From Providencia rettgeri (GTDB lineage Bacteria > Pseudomonadota > Gammaproteobacteria > Enterobacterales > Enterobacteriaceae), in assembly GCA_900455085.1 (NCBI GenBank), contig UGTZ01000001.1:1580501-1644500 (forward strand): a stretch of DNA of 64,000 nt, given 5' to 3'. This document shows, one piece after another, positions 27,712-37,478 of this stretch. Both the position numbers and the translations under genes were made by a program. Below the pieces are notes generated by a model, which did not search any database, had not been told where the DNA came from, and saw only the letters and a list, made by a program, of their open reading frames with translations. Within the stretch, counting starts at the first letter, position 1, and the number at the start of each line of letters is the position of its first letter.

Positions 27712-29049
27712 TTAGCTTTTATCGTTAGATGTTGATATAGCAGAATTAACAGGAGTACGACGTTTTCCAATATTTTTCTTGTCGCGATGGCGTACTTTTT
27801 CTTTTTTCTTAGCTTGTTCTTCTTTTTTCTTTTCTTTACGCTTAGCAAGTACTTTCTTTGATGGTTTTGGTTTATTTAACATCGCTTCTGAAGGGGCTTT
27901 AGTTGTTGGACGTAAAGAATCAACAACGCGAATCTTGATAGGCTCTTCAATATAACGAGTTATTTTACCAAATAATGGAAAGTCATGCGCTTCGACTAAA
28001 GAAATTGCCGTGCCTTTACGCCCAGCTCGGCCAGTACGGCCAATACGGTGTAAGTAGACATCTGCAGTTCTAGGCAAGTCAAAGTTAAAAACATGGCTAA
28101 CGTTTTCGATATCTAAGCCACGAGAAGCTACATCTGTTGCAACCAGTACTTTAACTTGGCCATCAACGAGGCGGCGTACAGCTTCATTACGCTTAGCTTG
28201 TGGCATTTCCCCTTCAAGATAACAAGGTTCGATACCCGCTTCGCGTAACCATTGGACTAATTCACGTAAACGCTCACGCTTACGTACGAAGACGATGGCT
28301 TTGGTGACTTCATCTTGTTTTAACAAATGGCACAGTAAGGCTGTTTTATGCTCTAGTGTGTCAGCACGGTAATGAAATTGCTGAATTTTTTTACGTTCAC
28401 GGCGTGAAGGGTCGGCATCAATTTCAATTGGATCTTCTAATAAACGCTCAGCAAAGTCACGAATAGCTTCGCCTTCAAGAGTGGCAGAAAACAGCATGGT
28501 TTGCTTGCGCCAGCGTGTTTCGCCTGCAATTGTTTCTATGTCATTGGCAAAGCCCATGTCGAGCATGCGGTCAGCTTCATCAAGGATCAAAATCTCAACT
28601 GCGCGGCAGTCAAAGTTTTCTTCCTTAATATACTGGAGTAGTCGGCCTGTTGTTGCGACGACAATATCTTGATTTTCGCTGAAAACTTCAGCGTGGTTCA
28701 TATAAGCAACACCACCAGTGATGGTAGCGATATCTAGGTGATTATGGGCGCATAATTCTTTTGCTTGGTCAGCAACCTGCATGGCTAATTCACGAGTTGG
28801 CGTGACAACCAGAACGCGAGGTGGCCCTGATTTCTTTCTCGGGAAATCAAGTAAATGTTGGATCGCAGGCAGTAAAAACGCGGCGGTTTTACCTGTTCCT
28901 GTCGGGGCTGAACCTAATACATCGCGGCCATCCATTGCAGCAGGAATTGCTGCCGCTTGAATCGCGGTCGGACGTTGATAGCCTTTGTCTGAAAGCGCAT
29001 TAATTAGGCTTTCATCAAGTTCAAGTTCAGTAAAAGTGGATGCAGTCAT
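27712..29049 (-). CDS. srmB: ATP-dependent RNA helicase SrmB
   Basis: This 445-aa DEAD-box helicase acts in 50S ribosome assembly. Motifs in order are the Q motif RPTAIQ, motif I APTGTGKT, Ia PTRELAMQ, II DEAD (LILDEADRML), III SAT, IV IVFVRKRERL, V ATDVASRGLD and VI HRIGRTGRAG. A lysine-rich tail follows. An N-terminal FTELELDESLINAL typical of SrmB supports the name over other DEAD-box proteins. The frame is intact. Confidence 0.95.
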   Translation of the reverse strand: MTASTFTELELDESLINALSDKGYQRPTAIQAAAIPAAMDGRDVLGSAPTGTGKTAAFLLPAIQHLLDFPRKKSGPPRVLVVTPTRELAMQVADQAKELCAHNHLDIATITGGVAYMNHAEVFSENQDIVVATTGRLLQYIKEENFDCRAVEILILDEADRMLDMGFANDIETIAGETRWRKQTMLFSATLEGEAIRDFAERLLEDPIEIDADPSRRERKKIQQFHYRADTLEHKTALLCHLLKQDEVTKAIVFVRKRERLRELVQWLREAGIEPCYLEGEMPQAKRNEAVRRLVDGQVKVLVATDVASRGLDIENVSHVFNFDLPRTADVYLHRIGRTGRAGRKGTAISLVEAHDFPLFGKITRYIEEPIKIRVVDSLRPTTKAPSEAMLNKPKPSKKVLAKRKEKKKEEQAKKKEKVRHRDKKNIGKRRTPVNSAISTSNDKS

Positions 29050-29231
29050 GATATACCTCTATTAGGGGCGCTGATTATAAACAGGTTAGCAAAATTGTTC
29101 ACCTGAAAAAATCAGCTTTGCTCAAGTGTAACTGTTTTCACTACGGACAGGGAGCGATATATCTATGGATATGAGTGAAATATAAAGAAGGCAAATAGTT
29201 GAAGGAGGAGAGAGCTCCTCCTTCAGTATGC

Positions 29232-30437
29232 TTAGCTAAGCATATTAATTAACCATGTATGATAAGGGATACCCACTAAGTCAATGAGTACTGCACCACT
29301 GAGTGGCACAATCATGAAAGCTTTCATCGAAACTTGTTTGTAACGTTCACAAACCGAGGACATATTTGCCATTGCGTTTGGCGTCGCACCTAAACCATGC
29401 CCCATTAAGCCAGCACACATTACAGCAGCATCGTAGTTTTTGCCTAATAAACGGAAAATGACAAAGACAACTAACAAAATTAAAATAATAACTTGTGCTA
29501 ATAGGATGGTGAATAATGGTAAAGCAACGGCTTTTAGCTCCCATATTTTCAATGACATCATAGCCATAGTCAAAAATAGACCAAGTGAAACTTCAGAGAT
29601 AAGGTCAATCGATTTTTGGTTAATACGGAATAATTCGACTTGGTCATTAATATTACGGATAACTATTGCAATAATCATCGCCCCGACATAGCTGGGTAAT
29701 GAAAACCCAGTGGCTTTGGTAAATTGCGCTGAAGCGAATTGACCGATAACCATAATCCCTAGAACGAGAGCAAGCATTTTTAAAAAAGCGTGCGCATCGA
29801 TAGATTCAATTTTCCCCGCGATAGTTTCAGGAACCTGAACTCGCTCAACGTTTTCATCAGCTTTAATGTGAACGTTAAATTTCTTAATTAAGAATGTTGC
29901 AATAGGGCCACCGAGTAAGCTTCCTGTAATTAGGCCAAAAGTTGCCGCAGCAATGGCTGCAACCGTTGCGGATTGCACACCAAGGCCTTCAGCCATGCCA
30001 CCGAAGGCAGCCGCACCGCCATGGCCTCCAGTAAGAGACACGCCACCAGCCATGATACCGATAACGGGATCAACACCGAGTAAATGCGCCAGGCCTGCGC
30101 CAAAAGTGTCTTGGAAAATAACGACAAACCAGCAAATAAACAGGTAGATAAAGAGTAACCGGCCACCGCTTTTTAAGATGCGGAAGCTGCCATCAATACC
30201 AATGGTGGTAAAGAAAGCGACCATTAAAAAAGTTTGTAAACTGGTATCAAAATTGATTTCAGCAAGGTTAAATGATTTGAGTCCCCAAATAATCAAAACT
30301 AACCAGAAAACCGCCAATGACGGGAGAAGGGATACAAAAGCGCTGTAGCCATTCGATACGTTTTTTTAAGTGGATCCCATGAGTAGGCAGATCACCGTTA
30401 GGAAGAGGGTGGAGAGTGTGTCGAGGTGTAGAATCAT
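29232..30437 (-). CDS. gltS: Sodium/glutamate symporter GltS, two compensating shifts
   Basis: This inner-membrane glutamate-Na+ symporter has about ten hydrophobic segments. Repeated GGHGGAAAFGG and GHGLGATPNAMANM are the paired family signatures. The long frame covers 361 codons; the N-terminus lies upstream. The ATG at 30437 (after AGGGA) gives MILHLDTLSTL; one missing G at 30376-30378 and one extra T at about 30307 restore HLKKRIEWLQRFCIPSPVIGGF and join it. The corrected length is 401 aa, the same as E. coli GltS. It lies downstream of hutG, on the same strand, after a palindromic repeat. Confidence 0.92.
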
Positions 30438-30465
30438 ATTTTTCCCTTTTTAACTGTTGTTTTTC

Positions 30466-30560
30466 ACGCTACAGCGTTGTTGGCCGCGCTCCGTTACCCT
30501 AGTCACATACTTTTGTATGCTTCTAGGGATAACGTCACTTGCCGCCTAGCTGTAACGCGA
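30466..30560. repeat. Palindromic intergenic repeat
   Basis: The inner hairpin pairs CCCTAG (30497) plus CATAC with GTATG plus CTAGGG (30523-30528). The outer arms (CGCTACAGCGTTGTTGGCCGC and GCCGCCTAGCTGTAACGCG) are imperfectly complementary. A third copy of GCTACAGCTAG lies just beyond at about 30594. It resembles dispersed non-coding palindromic elements of enterobacteria, but I cannot name the family. Confidence 0.6.
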
Positions 30561-30709
30561 AATTCAATAGTTAAAAACCATTAAGTTATCGTGCTACAGC
30601 TAGTTTGATAATCAACTTCAAAGCTATTTTTATTGTGGTGTTTGAAAATTAATTATCTTAACAGCGTGAGAAACAGTGTATTTATCAGTCGAATTGTTGT
30701 GTTGTTTTA

Positions 30710-31628
30710 TTAGAATAAATATTGGTAAATCAAATAAGCCGCGAGTTTGGCGGTATGGTTGTCAATATCAAATTCAGGGTTGCATTCTGCGATATCAAAA
30801 ACAGCCATTTTTTGGCTACTTTTGATAATGGCAAACAGTTCATCAAAAACTTCAGTGAAAATACCTTTCGGTGCTGGTGCGCTAACGCCCGGCGCAATGG
30901 CAGCAGAAAACACATCTAAATCAACGGTGACATATAAATAGTCTACGCCGTCAATAAATTTTTAATTTTTTCAATTGCTTGAGGGAAGCTTAGAATAAGC
31001 AAGTTCTTTATCACGGATATATTGGCAACCTAATGAATTAGCGGTATCGAACAATACTTTAGTATTGCCGTGGTCTGCGATGCCTAAACATAAATATTGA
31101 AAAGGGCGTTGGTGCTGCTGACACAACATGGCAGATTGTAAAAATGGGGTACCAGAAGTCGCGATAGGGGCTTCGCGTAAGTCAAAATGCGCATCAAAGT
31201 TAATAATACCGATCGTTTTACCTGCTTGATAATGTTCAAACATAGTCAAACAGGCCTTGGAAGCTTGCAAATGCGACTTCATGGCCACCGCCAAGTACAA
31301 TCGGCTTTTGGTTTTCAGCGAGCAGTGCGATAAGCTGGTCGGATAAACGACGTTGTGCGGCTTCCAGATTGCCATCATCACAGCTAATTGTACCGACATC
31401 TTTAATTGCAAGCGGTTGATGAATAGGTAACCCAGCCAGTTGATAGCGAATTGCATCTGGGCCTGCTTTAGCGCCTTGGCGGCCTTTATTGCGCCTAACG
31501 CCCTCATCAGAAGCAAAACCAATTAATGCAAATTCAGCAGGTGTGTGTTTATTAATGACTTGATGGATGCGCAAATGCTCTTGTGTTTCACCATCTGTGC
31601 GCCCTTGCCATTGGAAAGGTTGTGTCAT
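30710..31628 (-). CDS. hutG: Formimidoylglutamase, three frame breaks
   Basis: This ureohydrolase-family enzyme splits formimidoylglutamate to glutamate and formamide, the last step of one histidine-degradation route. Manganese motifs are LGGGHE, NFDAHFDLR and VDLDVF. N-terminal FQWQGRTDGE and DEGVRRNKGRQGAKAGPDAIR favour HutG over arginase or agmatinase. Breaks: an extra T in GTTTGAAC at about 31242, an extra C in CTTCCCTC at about 30986, and a missing A in AAAAATTT at about 30964. The corrected length is 305 aa. The start is two bases after the iclR stop, so the two are co-transcribed. No other hut gene is in the window. Confidence 0.85.
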
Positions 31629-31630
31629 AG

Positions 31631-32362
31631 TTACTCCAAGTTAATTAATTTAGTGATGTTATGCGCTGTTTGGCAGGTGTGCGTGATAAATTCATCCACG
31701 CGATGTGTAGAGCGGAATTCAGGTGCCATAACTGAAACGACAGCTAACACATCATTTCCTTTGAAAATCGGTGCAGATACCCCCAGTACGCCTTCATCGA
31801 TTTCACTCACAGACATGCCGTAACCTTGCTTGCGTATCTGTTGTAAATCTTGTTGTAGCTTTATTTTTTGTTGTTCAGTGGTTAACTGCTTTGTATGAGC
31901 TTCAAGTACTTGGTTTTGATAGAGTTCATGACGAAAAGCTAACAAGGTTTTCGCACTTGCTCCCTTAACTAAAGTATTGCCTCGCCCAATAATAAAAGAA
32001 CAGCGTAGCGCTTGTTCACTCTCAATCATGTCGACACAAATGGTCTCTCGTAAATTTGAGGTAATAATTGCCACCGTTTCTTGGGTTTTTTTCGCTAAAG
32101 TTTGCAGTTCTTGTTTAGATGCGCTCATCAATAAACTGTGGTGATAGTATTTTTCTTGATTTTTGATACTCTGCGAGCCGACACAATATGTGCCATATTG
32201 TTTTGCGTGAGATACAAATTCCCAATCTATGAGAATTGTTAGTAAACGATAGACTGTTGATAATGGGATCTCTAACGCTGATGAGATAGACTGTGGCGTC
32301 ACTGGAGATGCGCAAGTTGTGATGTAAGACAAGATGTCTAAGGTTCTATTTATACTGTTCAT
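31631..32362 (-). CDS. IclR-family transcriptional regulator
   Basis: This 243-aa regulator has an N-terminal winged helix (about 1-60; INRTLDILSYIT, TPQSISSALEIPLSTVYRLLTIL) and the C-terminal ligand-binding domain of IclR proteins (HSLLMSASKQELQTLAKKTQETVA, then VKGASAKTLLAF, YGMSVSEIDEGVLGVSAPIF). It directly precedes hutG and then gltS, so it probably controls that group in response to a histidine- or glutamate-pathway compound. This is inferred from position. It is divergent from trmN6. The frame is intact. Confidence 0.88.
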   Translation of the reverse strand: MNSINRTLDILSYITTCASPVTPQSISSALEIPLSTVYRLLTILIDWEFVSHAKQYGTYCVGSQSIKNQEKYYHHSLLMSASKQELQTLAKKTQETVAIITSNLRETICVDMIESEQALRCSFIIGRGNTLVKGASAKTLLAFRHELYQNQVLEAHTKQLTTEQQKIKLQQDLQQIRKQGYGMSVSEIDEGVLGVSAPIFKGNDVLAVVSVMAPEFRSTHRVDEFITHTCQTAHNITKLINLE

Positions 32363-32520
32363 AGCATCTCCTTTTTTTCGAACTTATCAGTAAATTTTTT
32401 TCGTCTCAAATATAATTCCCATAATATGAGAATTATATTGTAGCAAATAGGTTAATTTATGACTTTTATTTGCTTAGAATGAGAATATTCGAACAAGTAT
32501 TAGCCAATTAGAGTGTTTGC

Positions 32521-33255
32521 ATGTGTGAGCAAAAAAAGAATTACCGTAAAGGCGGTTTTACATTTAAACAGTTTTTTGTGGCTCATGACCGATGTGCGAT
32601 GAAAGTGGGGACGGATGGCGTGCTATTGGGGGCTTGGGCTCCCGTGGACGGTGTTCAATCTGTATTAGACATTGGAAGTGGTAGTGGGTTAATAGCCTTG
32701 ATGTTAACGCAAAGAAATACAAAGTTACGTGTTGATGCGGTCGAATTAGATAGTGATGCCGCAGTGCAAGCGCAGGGAAACTTTACTGAATCGCCATGGG
32801 CTGAGCGTTTGCATGTTATCAACCAAGATATTGTCAGCTACAGTCAGTTGCATTCAGTTCAATATGATTTGATTGTGAGTAACCCACCGTATTTCGAACC
32901 TGCTGTTGCGTGTCGGGACGAAAAACGAGACCAAGCGCGATATACCGCGACATTAACTCATGATGTATTACTAGAAAGTGCAAAATCCTGTCTTCTATCT
33001 CATGGACTATTTTGTTTAGTGCTGCCCTATGAGGTCGGTGAAAAAATGCAGAAGATGGCTGAGAATTCAGGCTGGTTTACTGCTTTTCGCGTTAATGTTA
33101 GTGATAAACCTACAACAGCCTACCATCGCATGCTATTGGGCATTCAACTGCAAGAGACACAAACACAAGTGACATCGCTGGCACTCAAAGATGAAAAGGG
33201 TGAGTATACTGATGAATTTCGTAAACTAATTCAGCCATTTTATGTGAAATACTAA
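32521..33255 (+). CDS. trmN6: tRNA1(Val) adenine-37 N6-methyltransferase
   Basis: This 244-aa SAM-dependent methyltransferase (YfiC) modifies A37 of a valine tRNA. The SAM site is VLDIGSGSGLIALML, and the catalytic DLIVSNPPYFEP motif is the NPPY type of adenine-N6 enzymes. FTFKQFFVAHDRCAMKVGTDGVLLGAW near the start is characteristic. It lies next to nadB in convergent orientation, as in E. coli. Confidence 0.94.
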   Translation: MCEQKKNYRKGGFTFKQFFVAHDRCAMKVGTDGVLLGAWAPVDGVQSVLDIGSGSGLIALMLTQRNTKLRVDAVELDSDAAVQAQGNFTESPWAERLHVINQDIVSYSQLHSVQYDLIVSNPPYFEPAVACRDEKRDQARYTATLTHDVLLESAKSCLLSHGLFCLVLPYEVGEKMQKMAENSGWFTAFRVNVSDKPTTAYHRMLLGIQLQETQTQVTSLALKDEKGEYTDEFRKLIQPFYVKY

Positions 33256-33256
33256 A

Positions 33257-33276
33257 GCCGGCACTTAAGGCCGGCC
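33257..33276. terminator. Hairpin between trmN6 and nadB
   Basis: GCCGGC is repeated as its own complement around ACTTAAG, forming a GC-rich stem between convergent genes. No T-run is present, so termination would be weak or Rho-assisted. Confidence 0.5.
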
Positions 33277-33286
33277 CTAGCTCACG

Positions 33287-34882
33287 TTATTCAGGTTGTA
33301 AAATAGTGGGGCCTGAATTAGGAAGTGTTTCTGGGTAATCTAAGGTGTAATGTAATCCCCGGCTTTCTTTGCGTTCTAATGCACAACGAACCATTAATTC
33401 AGCAACTTGAACTAGGTTTCGTAGTTCCAATAAATTATTTGAGATACGAAAGTTGGCGTAATAATCGTGAATCTCTTGTTGAAGTAAATGGATGCGGCGT
33501 AATGCACGTTCAAGGCGTTTAGTCGTTCTGACGATCCCCATGTAGTCCCACATAAATAGACGTAATTCATGCCAATTATGTTGAATAACCACCTGTTCAT
33601 CTGAGTTATGTACTCGGCTTTCATCCCACTCAGATAAATAGGGAATATCATCGATCTGTTTGATCGTTTTATTAATGTTTTCAGCTGCCGCCCAGCCGTA
33701 TACCAAGCACTCTAATAGCGAATTGGATGCCATACGGTTTGCACCATGTAAGCCGGTGTAGCTCACTTCGCCAATTGCATAGAGATTCGTGATATCAGTC
33801 ATACCCGTTTCATCGACAATTACACCACCGCATGTGTAATGGGCCGCTGGTACGATAGGGATGGGCTCTTGAGTGAGGTCTAACCCTAAAGTCATCAATT
33901 TCGCATAAATAGTCGGGAAATGGTTTTTAACGAAATCGCTAGGCTTATGGCTAATATCCAAATACATGCAATCAGCACCAAGGCGTTTCATTTCATGGTC
34001 AATAGCACGTGCAACAACATCGCGAGGGGCAAGTTCACCACGATCGTCGTGATCTGGCATAAACCGGCTACCATCAGGGCGCTTGAGGTAAGCTCCCTCA
34101 CCACGTAATGCCTCAGTTAATAAAAAATTACGTGCTTGTGGATGAAATAAACAAGTTGGGTGAAATTGATTAAACTCAAGGTTAGCAACACGGCAGCCAG
34201 CTCGCCATGCCATTGCAATGCCATCACCAGAAGAAATATCTGGATTCGTGGTATATTGATAAACTTTAGCCGCTCCACCCGTAGCCAGAACAATCGTTTT
34301 CGCTCGAATAGTTTCAACTTGTTCTTTTTGGCGGTTCCAAACGTAAGCACCTAAAATTCGCGGTGATTCAGCTGTGCTAGAAAGGATTAGGTCGACGGCA
34401 TTATAGCGTTCTTTAATATGAATGTTTGGGTGAGCAAAAGCGAGGTCGACTAACGTGGTTTCAACTTCTTTTCCTGTCGCATCAGCATGATGGAGAATTC
34501 GTCGATGGCTATGGCCGCCTTCACGGGTCAAATGATACTGTGTTTCGCCGTTCTCGGTAATCTCTGTATCGAATAAAACACCTTGGTCGATAAGCCATTG
34601 AACGCAGTGTTTTGCATTGGAGGCAATAAACTCAACAGCTTCTTTCTGGCAGATACCTGCACCAGCAATTAGTGTATCTTCTACATGAGATTCGATGCTG
34701 TCAGTGTCATCAAAAACTGCAGCAATACCGCCTTGTGCGTAATAAGATGCTCCTTCGCTAAGGCTGCTTTTACTAAGAATGGTCACTTGATGAAAGGGGG
34801 CGAGCCGCAAGGCAGCTGAAAGTCCTGCGACACCACTCCCAATGATTAAAATATCAGTGTAATGCTGTGTGGATTCGTTCAT
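33287..34882 (-). CDS. nadB: L-aspartate oxidase
   Basis: This 531-aa FAD enzyme oxidises L-aspartate to iminoaspartate, the first step of de novo NAD synthesis. It has the N-terminal FAD site DILIIGSGVAGLSAALRL, YYAQGGIAAV, REGGHSHRRILHHAD, and the PAAHYTCGGVIVDETGMTD motif with YAIGEVSYTGLHGANRMASNSLLE. Start at MNESTQHYTD; the upstream ATG four codons earlier is less likely. It is divergent from rpoE, the standard order. Confidence 0.96.
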   Translation of the reverse strand: MNESTQHYTDILIIGSGVAGLSAALRLAPFHQVTILSKSSLSEGASYYAQGGIAAVFDDTDSIESHVEDTLIAGAGICQKEAVEFIASNAKHCVQWLIDQGVLFDTEITENGETQYHLTREGGHSHRRILHHADATGKEVETTLVDLAFAHPNIHIKERYNAVDLILSSTAESPRILGAYVWNRQKEQVETIRAKTIVLATGGAAKVYQYTTNPDISSGDGIAMAWRAGCRVANLEFNQFHPTCLFHPQARNFLLTEALRGEGAYLKRPDGSRFMPDHDDRGELAPRDVVARAIDHEMKRLGADCMYLDISHKPSDFVKNHFPTIYAKLMTLGLDLTQEPIPIVPAAHYTCGGVIVDETGMTDITNLYAIGEVSYTGLHGANRMASNSLLECLVYGWAAAENINKTIKQIDDIPYLSEWDESRVHNSDEQVVIQHNWHELRLFMWDYMGIVRTTKRLERALRRIHLLQQEIHDYYANFRISNNLLELRNLVQVAELMVRCALERKESRGLHYTLDYPETLPNSGPTILQPE

Positions 34883-35264
34883 AAGTGTTTGCATGTATAT
34901 AATAGTATGTATTGAGTTTTTTATGTTAGCCTATCGAGTGTCCTATTGCTATGAGTGGATGGCTGTTAAGGTACAGTATATTGACCTAGCGCTATTTACG
35001 TATTCAAATGGTTTTAGTGTGATAGCTATCGCATTCGTGCCTAAAATCTGTATGCTGTCTTCTGGATCTTGTAGTTAGTTGTTTTAATAAGGATCTTTAA
35101 GATCAACCAAGTAATTTTTCATCAGTTTTGTAAATTTTGACTATTTTTTTAGATTAAATTGAACTTCAACGAGTTCTACTACTCAAAGTAGTGCTTGCTT
35201 TAGGAAGGGAGAACATGATCAAGTTAACATATTATCGGCCTGAATTCGGGAGATACTTCCTAGA
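34883..35264. other. nadB-rpoE divergent region
   Basis: This 382-base gap contains the sigma-E promoter at 35161-35187 and the rpoE leader with GGGAG before its start. A plus-strand open frame at 34869-35078 overlaps nadB and has no ribosome site or family match. Confidence 0.6.
35161..35187 (+). promoter_or_regulatory. Sigma-E autoregulatory promoter of rpoE
   Basis: GAACTT at 35161 and TCAAA at 35183 are separated by 16 bases, the sigma-E consensus arrangement. It lies 78 bases before the rpoE start and matches known rpoE autoregulation. Confidence 0.85.
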
Positions 35265-35843
35265 ATGAGCGAGCAATTGACCGACCAGATTTTGGTTGAA
35301 AAGGTACAAAAAGGCGATCAACAAGCTTTCAACTTATTGGTGATAAAATATCAGCATAAAGTCGCGAGCTTAGTATCTCGCTATGTACCGCAAGCAGATG
35401 TGCCTGACGTTGCGCAGGAGTCATTTATAAAAGCTTATCGCGCCATTGGTTCGTTTCGTGGTGACAGCGCATTTTATACTTGGCTTTATCGGATTGCGGT
35501 AAATACAGCTAAAAATTATTTAGTTGCCCAAGATAGGCGCCCACCTGCGTCGGACTTGGAAGCGAGTGATGCAGAAAACTTTGAAACCGCGAGTGCCTTA
35601 AAAGAAATTTCGAACCCAGAGAACTTAATGTTGTCTGATGAATTAAAGAAAGTTGTTTTCCGGACCATCGAATCGCTGCCTGAAGATCTTAGAATGGCAA
35701 TTACGCTCCGCGAGTTAGATGGTTTGAGCTATGAAGAAATCGCAGAAATAATGGATTGCCCAGTCGGCACCGTACGTTCTCGTATTTTTAGGGCAAGGGA
35801 AGCGATTGATAATAAAGTTCAGCCACTGATTCAACAGTATTAG
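35265..35843 (+). CDS. rpoE: RNA polymerase sigma factor RpoE (sigma-E)
   Basis: This 192-aa ECF sigma factor controls envelope stress. Region 2 contains DVAQESFIKAYRAIGSFRGD and FYTWLYRIAVNTAKNYLV; region 4 contains LPEDLRMAITLRELDGLSYEEIAEIM and the recognition helix CPVGTVRSRIFRARE. Length and sequence match enterobacterial RpoE. It is first in the rpoE-rseA-rseB-rseC operon, preceded by its own sigma-E promoter. Confidence 0.98.
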   Translation: MSEQLTDQILVEKVQKGDQQAFNLLVIKYQHKVASLVSRYVPQADVPDVAQESFIKAYRAIGSFRGDSAFYTWLYRIAVNTAKNYLVAQDRRPPASDLEASDAENFETASALKEISNPENLMLSDELKKVVFRTIESLPEDLRMAITLRELDGLSYEEIAEIMDCPVGTVRSRIFRAREAIDNKVQPLIQQY

Positions 35844-35901
35844 TATGTTAAATCAGTCAATTAAACATAATTGTGATGCAATTAACTGAAGGTAATTGGG
35901 C

Positions 35902-36525
35902 ATGCAAAGAGAGAAACTTTCCGCAATGATGGATGGCGAAGTACTAGACTTAGAACTGGTCAGCGCTATTTCACGTGATTCAACGTTAAAACAACGTTGG
36001 GAGAGCTATCATCTTATTCGTGATACTCTACGTAACGATACTAGTGAAGTCATGCATTTTGATATTGCAAGTAAAGTTGCGGCAGCATTAGAGAATGAAG
36101 CTGTGCGTATTAATCCTCAGGTAGTTGTCGAATCGCAGCCAGAGCCTGCGACTTGGGGGGCTTTCCCATTCTGGGGCAAAATTCGTCCTTGGGCGAGCCA
36201 GTTAACTCAAATTGGTGTTGCAGCCTGTGTGTCTTTGGCTGTAATTGTTGGCGTTCAACAATACAACCAAAGTAATGCGGTTGACTCACCGGTTGATGAG
36301 CCAATGTTCAATACCATTCCTGTCGGCAGCGGGGCACCAGTTAGCTTGAATATCTCAGATAACCAATTATTTGGTAATGAGCAGCAACTTCAACAAGTTG
36401 AACAACAAAATCAACGCATTAATGCGATGCTACAACAGTATGAAATTGAAAGACGCTCGATGCTCAACCAGCAATATCAAGAGTCTGCACAACCTGCGTC
36501 TTCAGCAGGAGTTAAATTGCAATAA
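35902..36525 (+). CDS. rseA: Anti-sigma-E factor RseA
   Basis: This 207-aa single-pass inner-membrane protein holds sigma-E inactive until cleaved by DegS and RseP. Its cytoplasmic domain begins MQREKLSAMMDGEVLDLELV and includes RWESYHLIRDTLR. A membrane helix lies at about 105-122 (LTQIGVAACVSLAVIVGVQQ). The periplasmic part is Gln-rich at the end. The ATG at 35902 has GAAGG nine bases upstream; a TTG two codons earlier is less likely. The stop overlaps the rseB start by one base. Confidence 0.95.
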   Translation: MQREKLSAMMDGEVLDLELVSAISRDSTLKQRWESYHLIRDTLRNDTSEVMHFDIASKVAAALENEAVRINPQVVVESQPEPATWGAFPFWGKIRPWASQLTQIGVAACVSLAVIVGVQQYNQSNAVDSPVDEPMFNTIPVGSGAPVSLNISDNQLFGNEQQLQQVEQQNQRINAMLQQYEIERRSMLNQQYQESAQPASSAGVKLQ

Positions 36526-37475
36526 TGAATAAATGGTTATCCGTCATCTGCCTGACGGGCAGCCTGATTATTTCTAATCAAGCTTCGGCATCTGAAATAG
36601 ATGCCGATGTTCTTTTTAAAGAAATGGGGAATGCTGCCCAGAACCTTTCTTACGAAATGTCTTATATGACATTTAGTCCGCAATCAATAACGCCTGTACG
36701 TTATCGCCATGCAATCATTAATGGTGAACCTGTTTCACAAATGATCCAAATGGACTCATCGCGTCGTGAAATTGTTCAAAAAGGCAATAGTATTAGTTAC
36801 TTTGAGCCTGGTTTTGATGCATTCAGTTTAAACGGCAAATATATAGTTGATAATTTACCATCAGTAGTTTTTGCCAATTATCAGCAAATTAAACCTTATT
36901 ATAATTTTATTGATGCGGGACGTACCCATATTGGTGATAGGCCTGCGTTAGTGATTCGCATAATATCGAAAGACAATTCTCGGTTTAACTATGTAGTATT
37001 AATCGATGAAGAAACGAAATTGCCATTACGTATCGACCTTCTCGATAATAATAGCCAAACATTAGAACAATTTCGTGTGATCTCGACGGTGCTAGATAGC
37101 CAAACAGTGAAAGACTCATTACTCGCATTAAGTAAGGTAAATATGCCGCCATTATTGATTTCCCCTAAAAATGGAAATCCTTCTTTTAAATGGCAAGTTG
37201 GCATGTTACCTCCTGGTTTTGAAGAAATATCTCGTTCTTCGCGAAAATTAGCTGAAGACGACGTAGTAGAAACCGCAATGTTTAGTGATGGTTTATTTAC
37301 CTTTTCTGTAAATGTGACAAAATCGACTAAAGGCCCGTTACTTGATCAACCGCTTCAAAATGGGCGTCGTACTATTTATACGATGACGCAAAAGCAAAAT
37401 GTTATCACTATTATTGGTGAATTACCGTTAGCAACAGCGCAAGTGGTAGCAGGTAGTATTCAGTTTCGGGAGTAA
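36525..37475 (+). CDS. rseB: Periplasmic sigma-E regulator RseB
   Basis: This 316-aa periplasmic protein binds RseA and protects it from DegS; it senses lipopolysaccharide intermediates. The signal peptide MNKWLSVICLTGSLIISNQASA is followed by a LolA-like domain and a smaller C-terminal domain (LLDQPLQNGRRTIYTMTQKQ and VAGSIQF). It overlaps the rseA stop (TAATG), implying translational coupling. Confidence 0.95.
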   Translation: MNKWLSVICLTGSLIISNQASASEIDADVLFKEMGNAAQNLSYEMSYMTFSPQSITPVRYRHAIINGEPVSQMIQMDSSRREIVQKGNSISYFEPGFDAFSLNGKYIVDNLPSVVFANYQQIKPYYNFIDAGRTHIGDRPALVIRIISKDNSRFNYVVLIDEETKLPLRIDLLDNNSQTLEQFRVISTVLDSQTVKDSLLALSKVNMPPLLISPKNGNPSFKWQVGMLPPGFEEISRSSRKLAEDDVVETAMFSDGLFTFSVNVTKSTKGPLLDQPLQNGRRTIYTMTQKQNVITIIGELPLATAQVVAGSIQFRE

Positions 37476-37478
37476 ATT

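Noticed and set aside
34869..35078. Small plus-strand open frame before rpoE
   Set aside because: Overlaps nadB, has no ribosome site and no recognisable protein; the region is the rpoE promoter.
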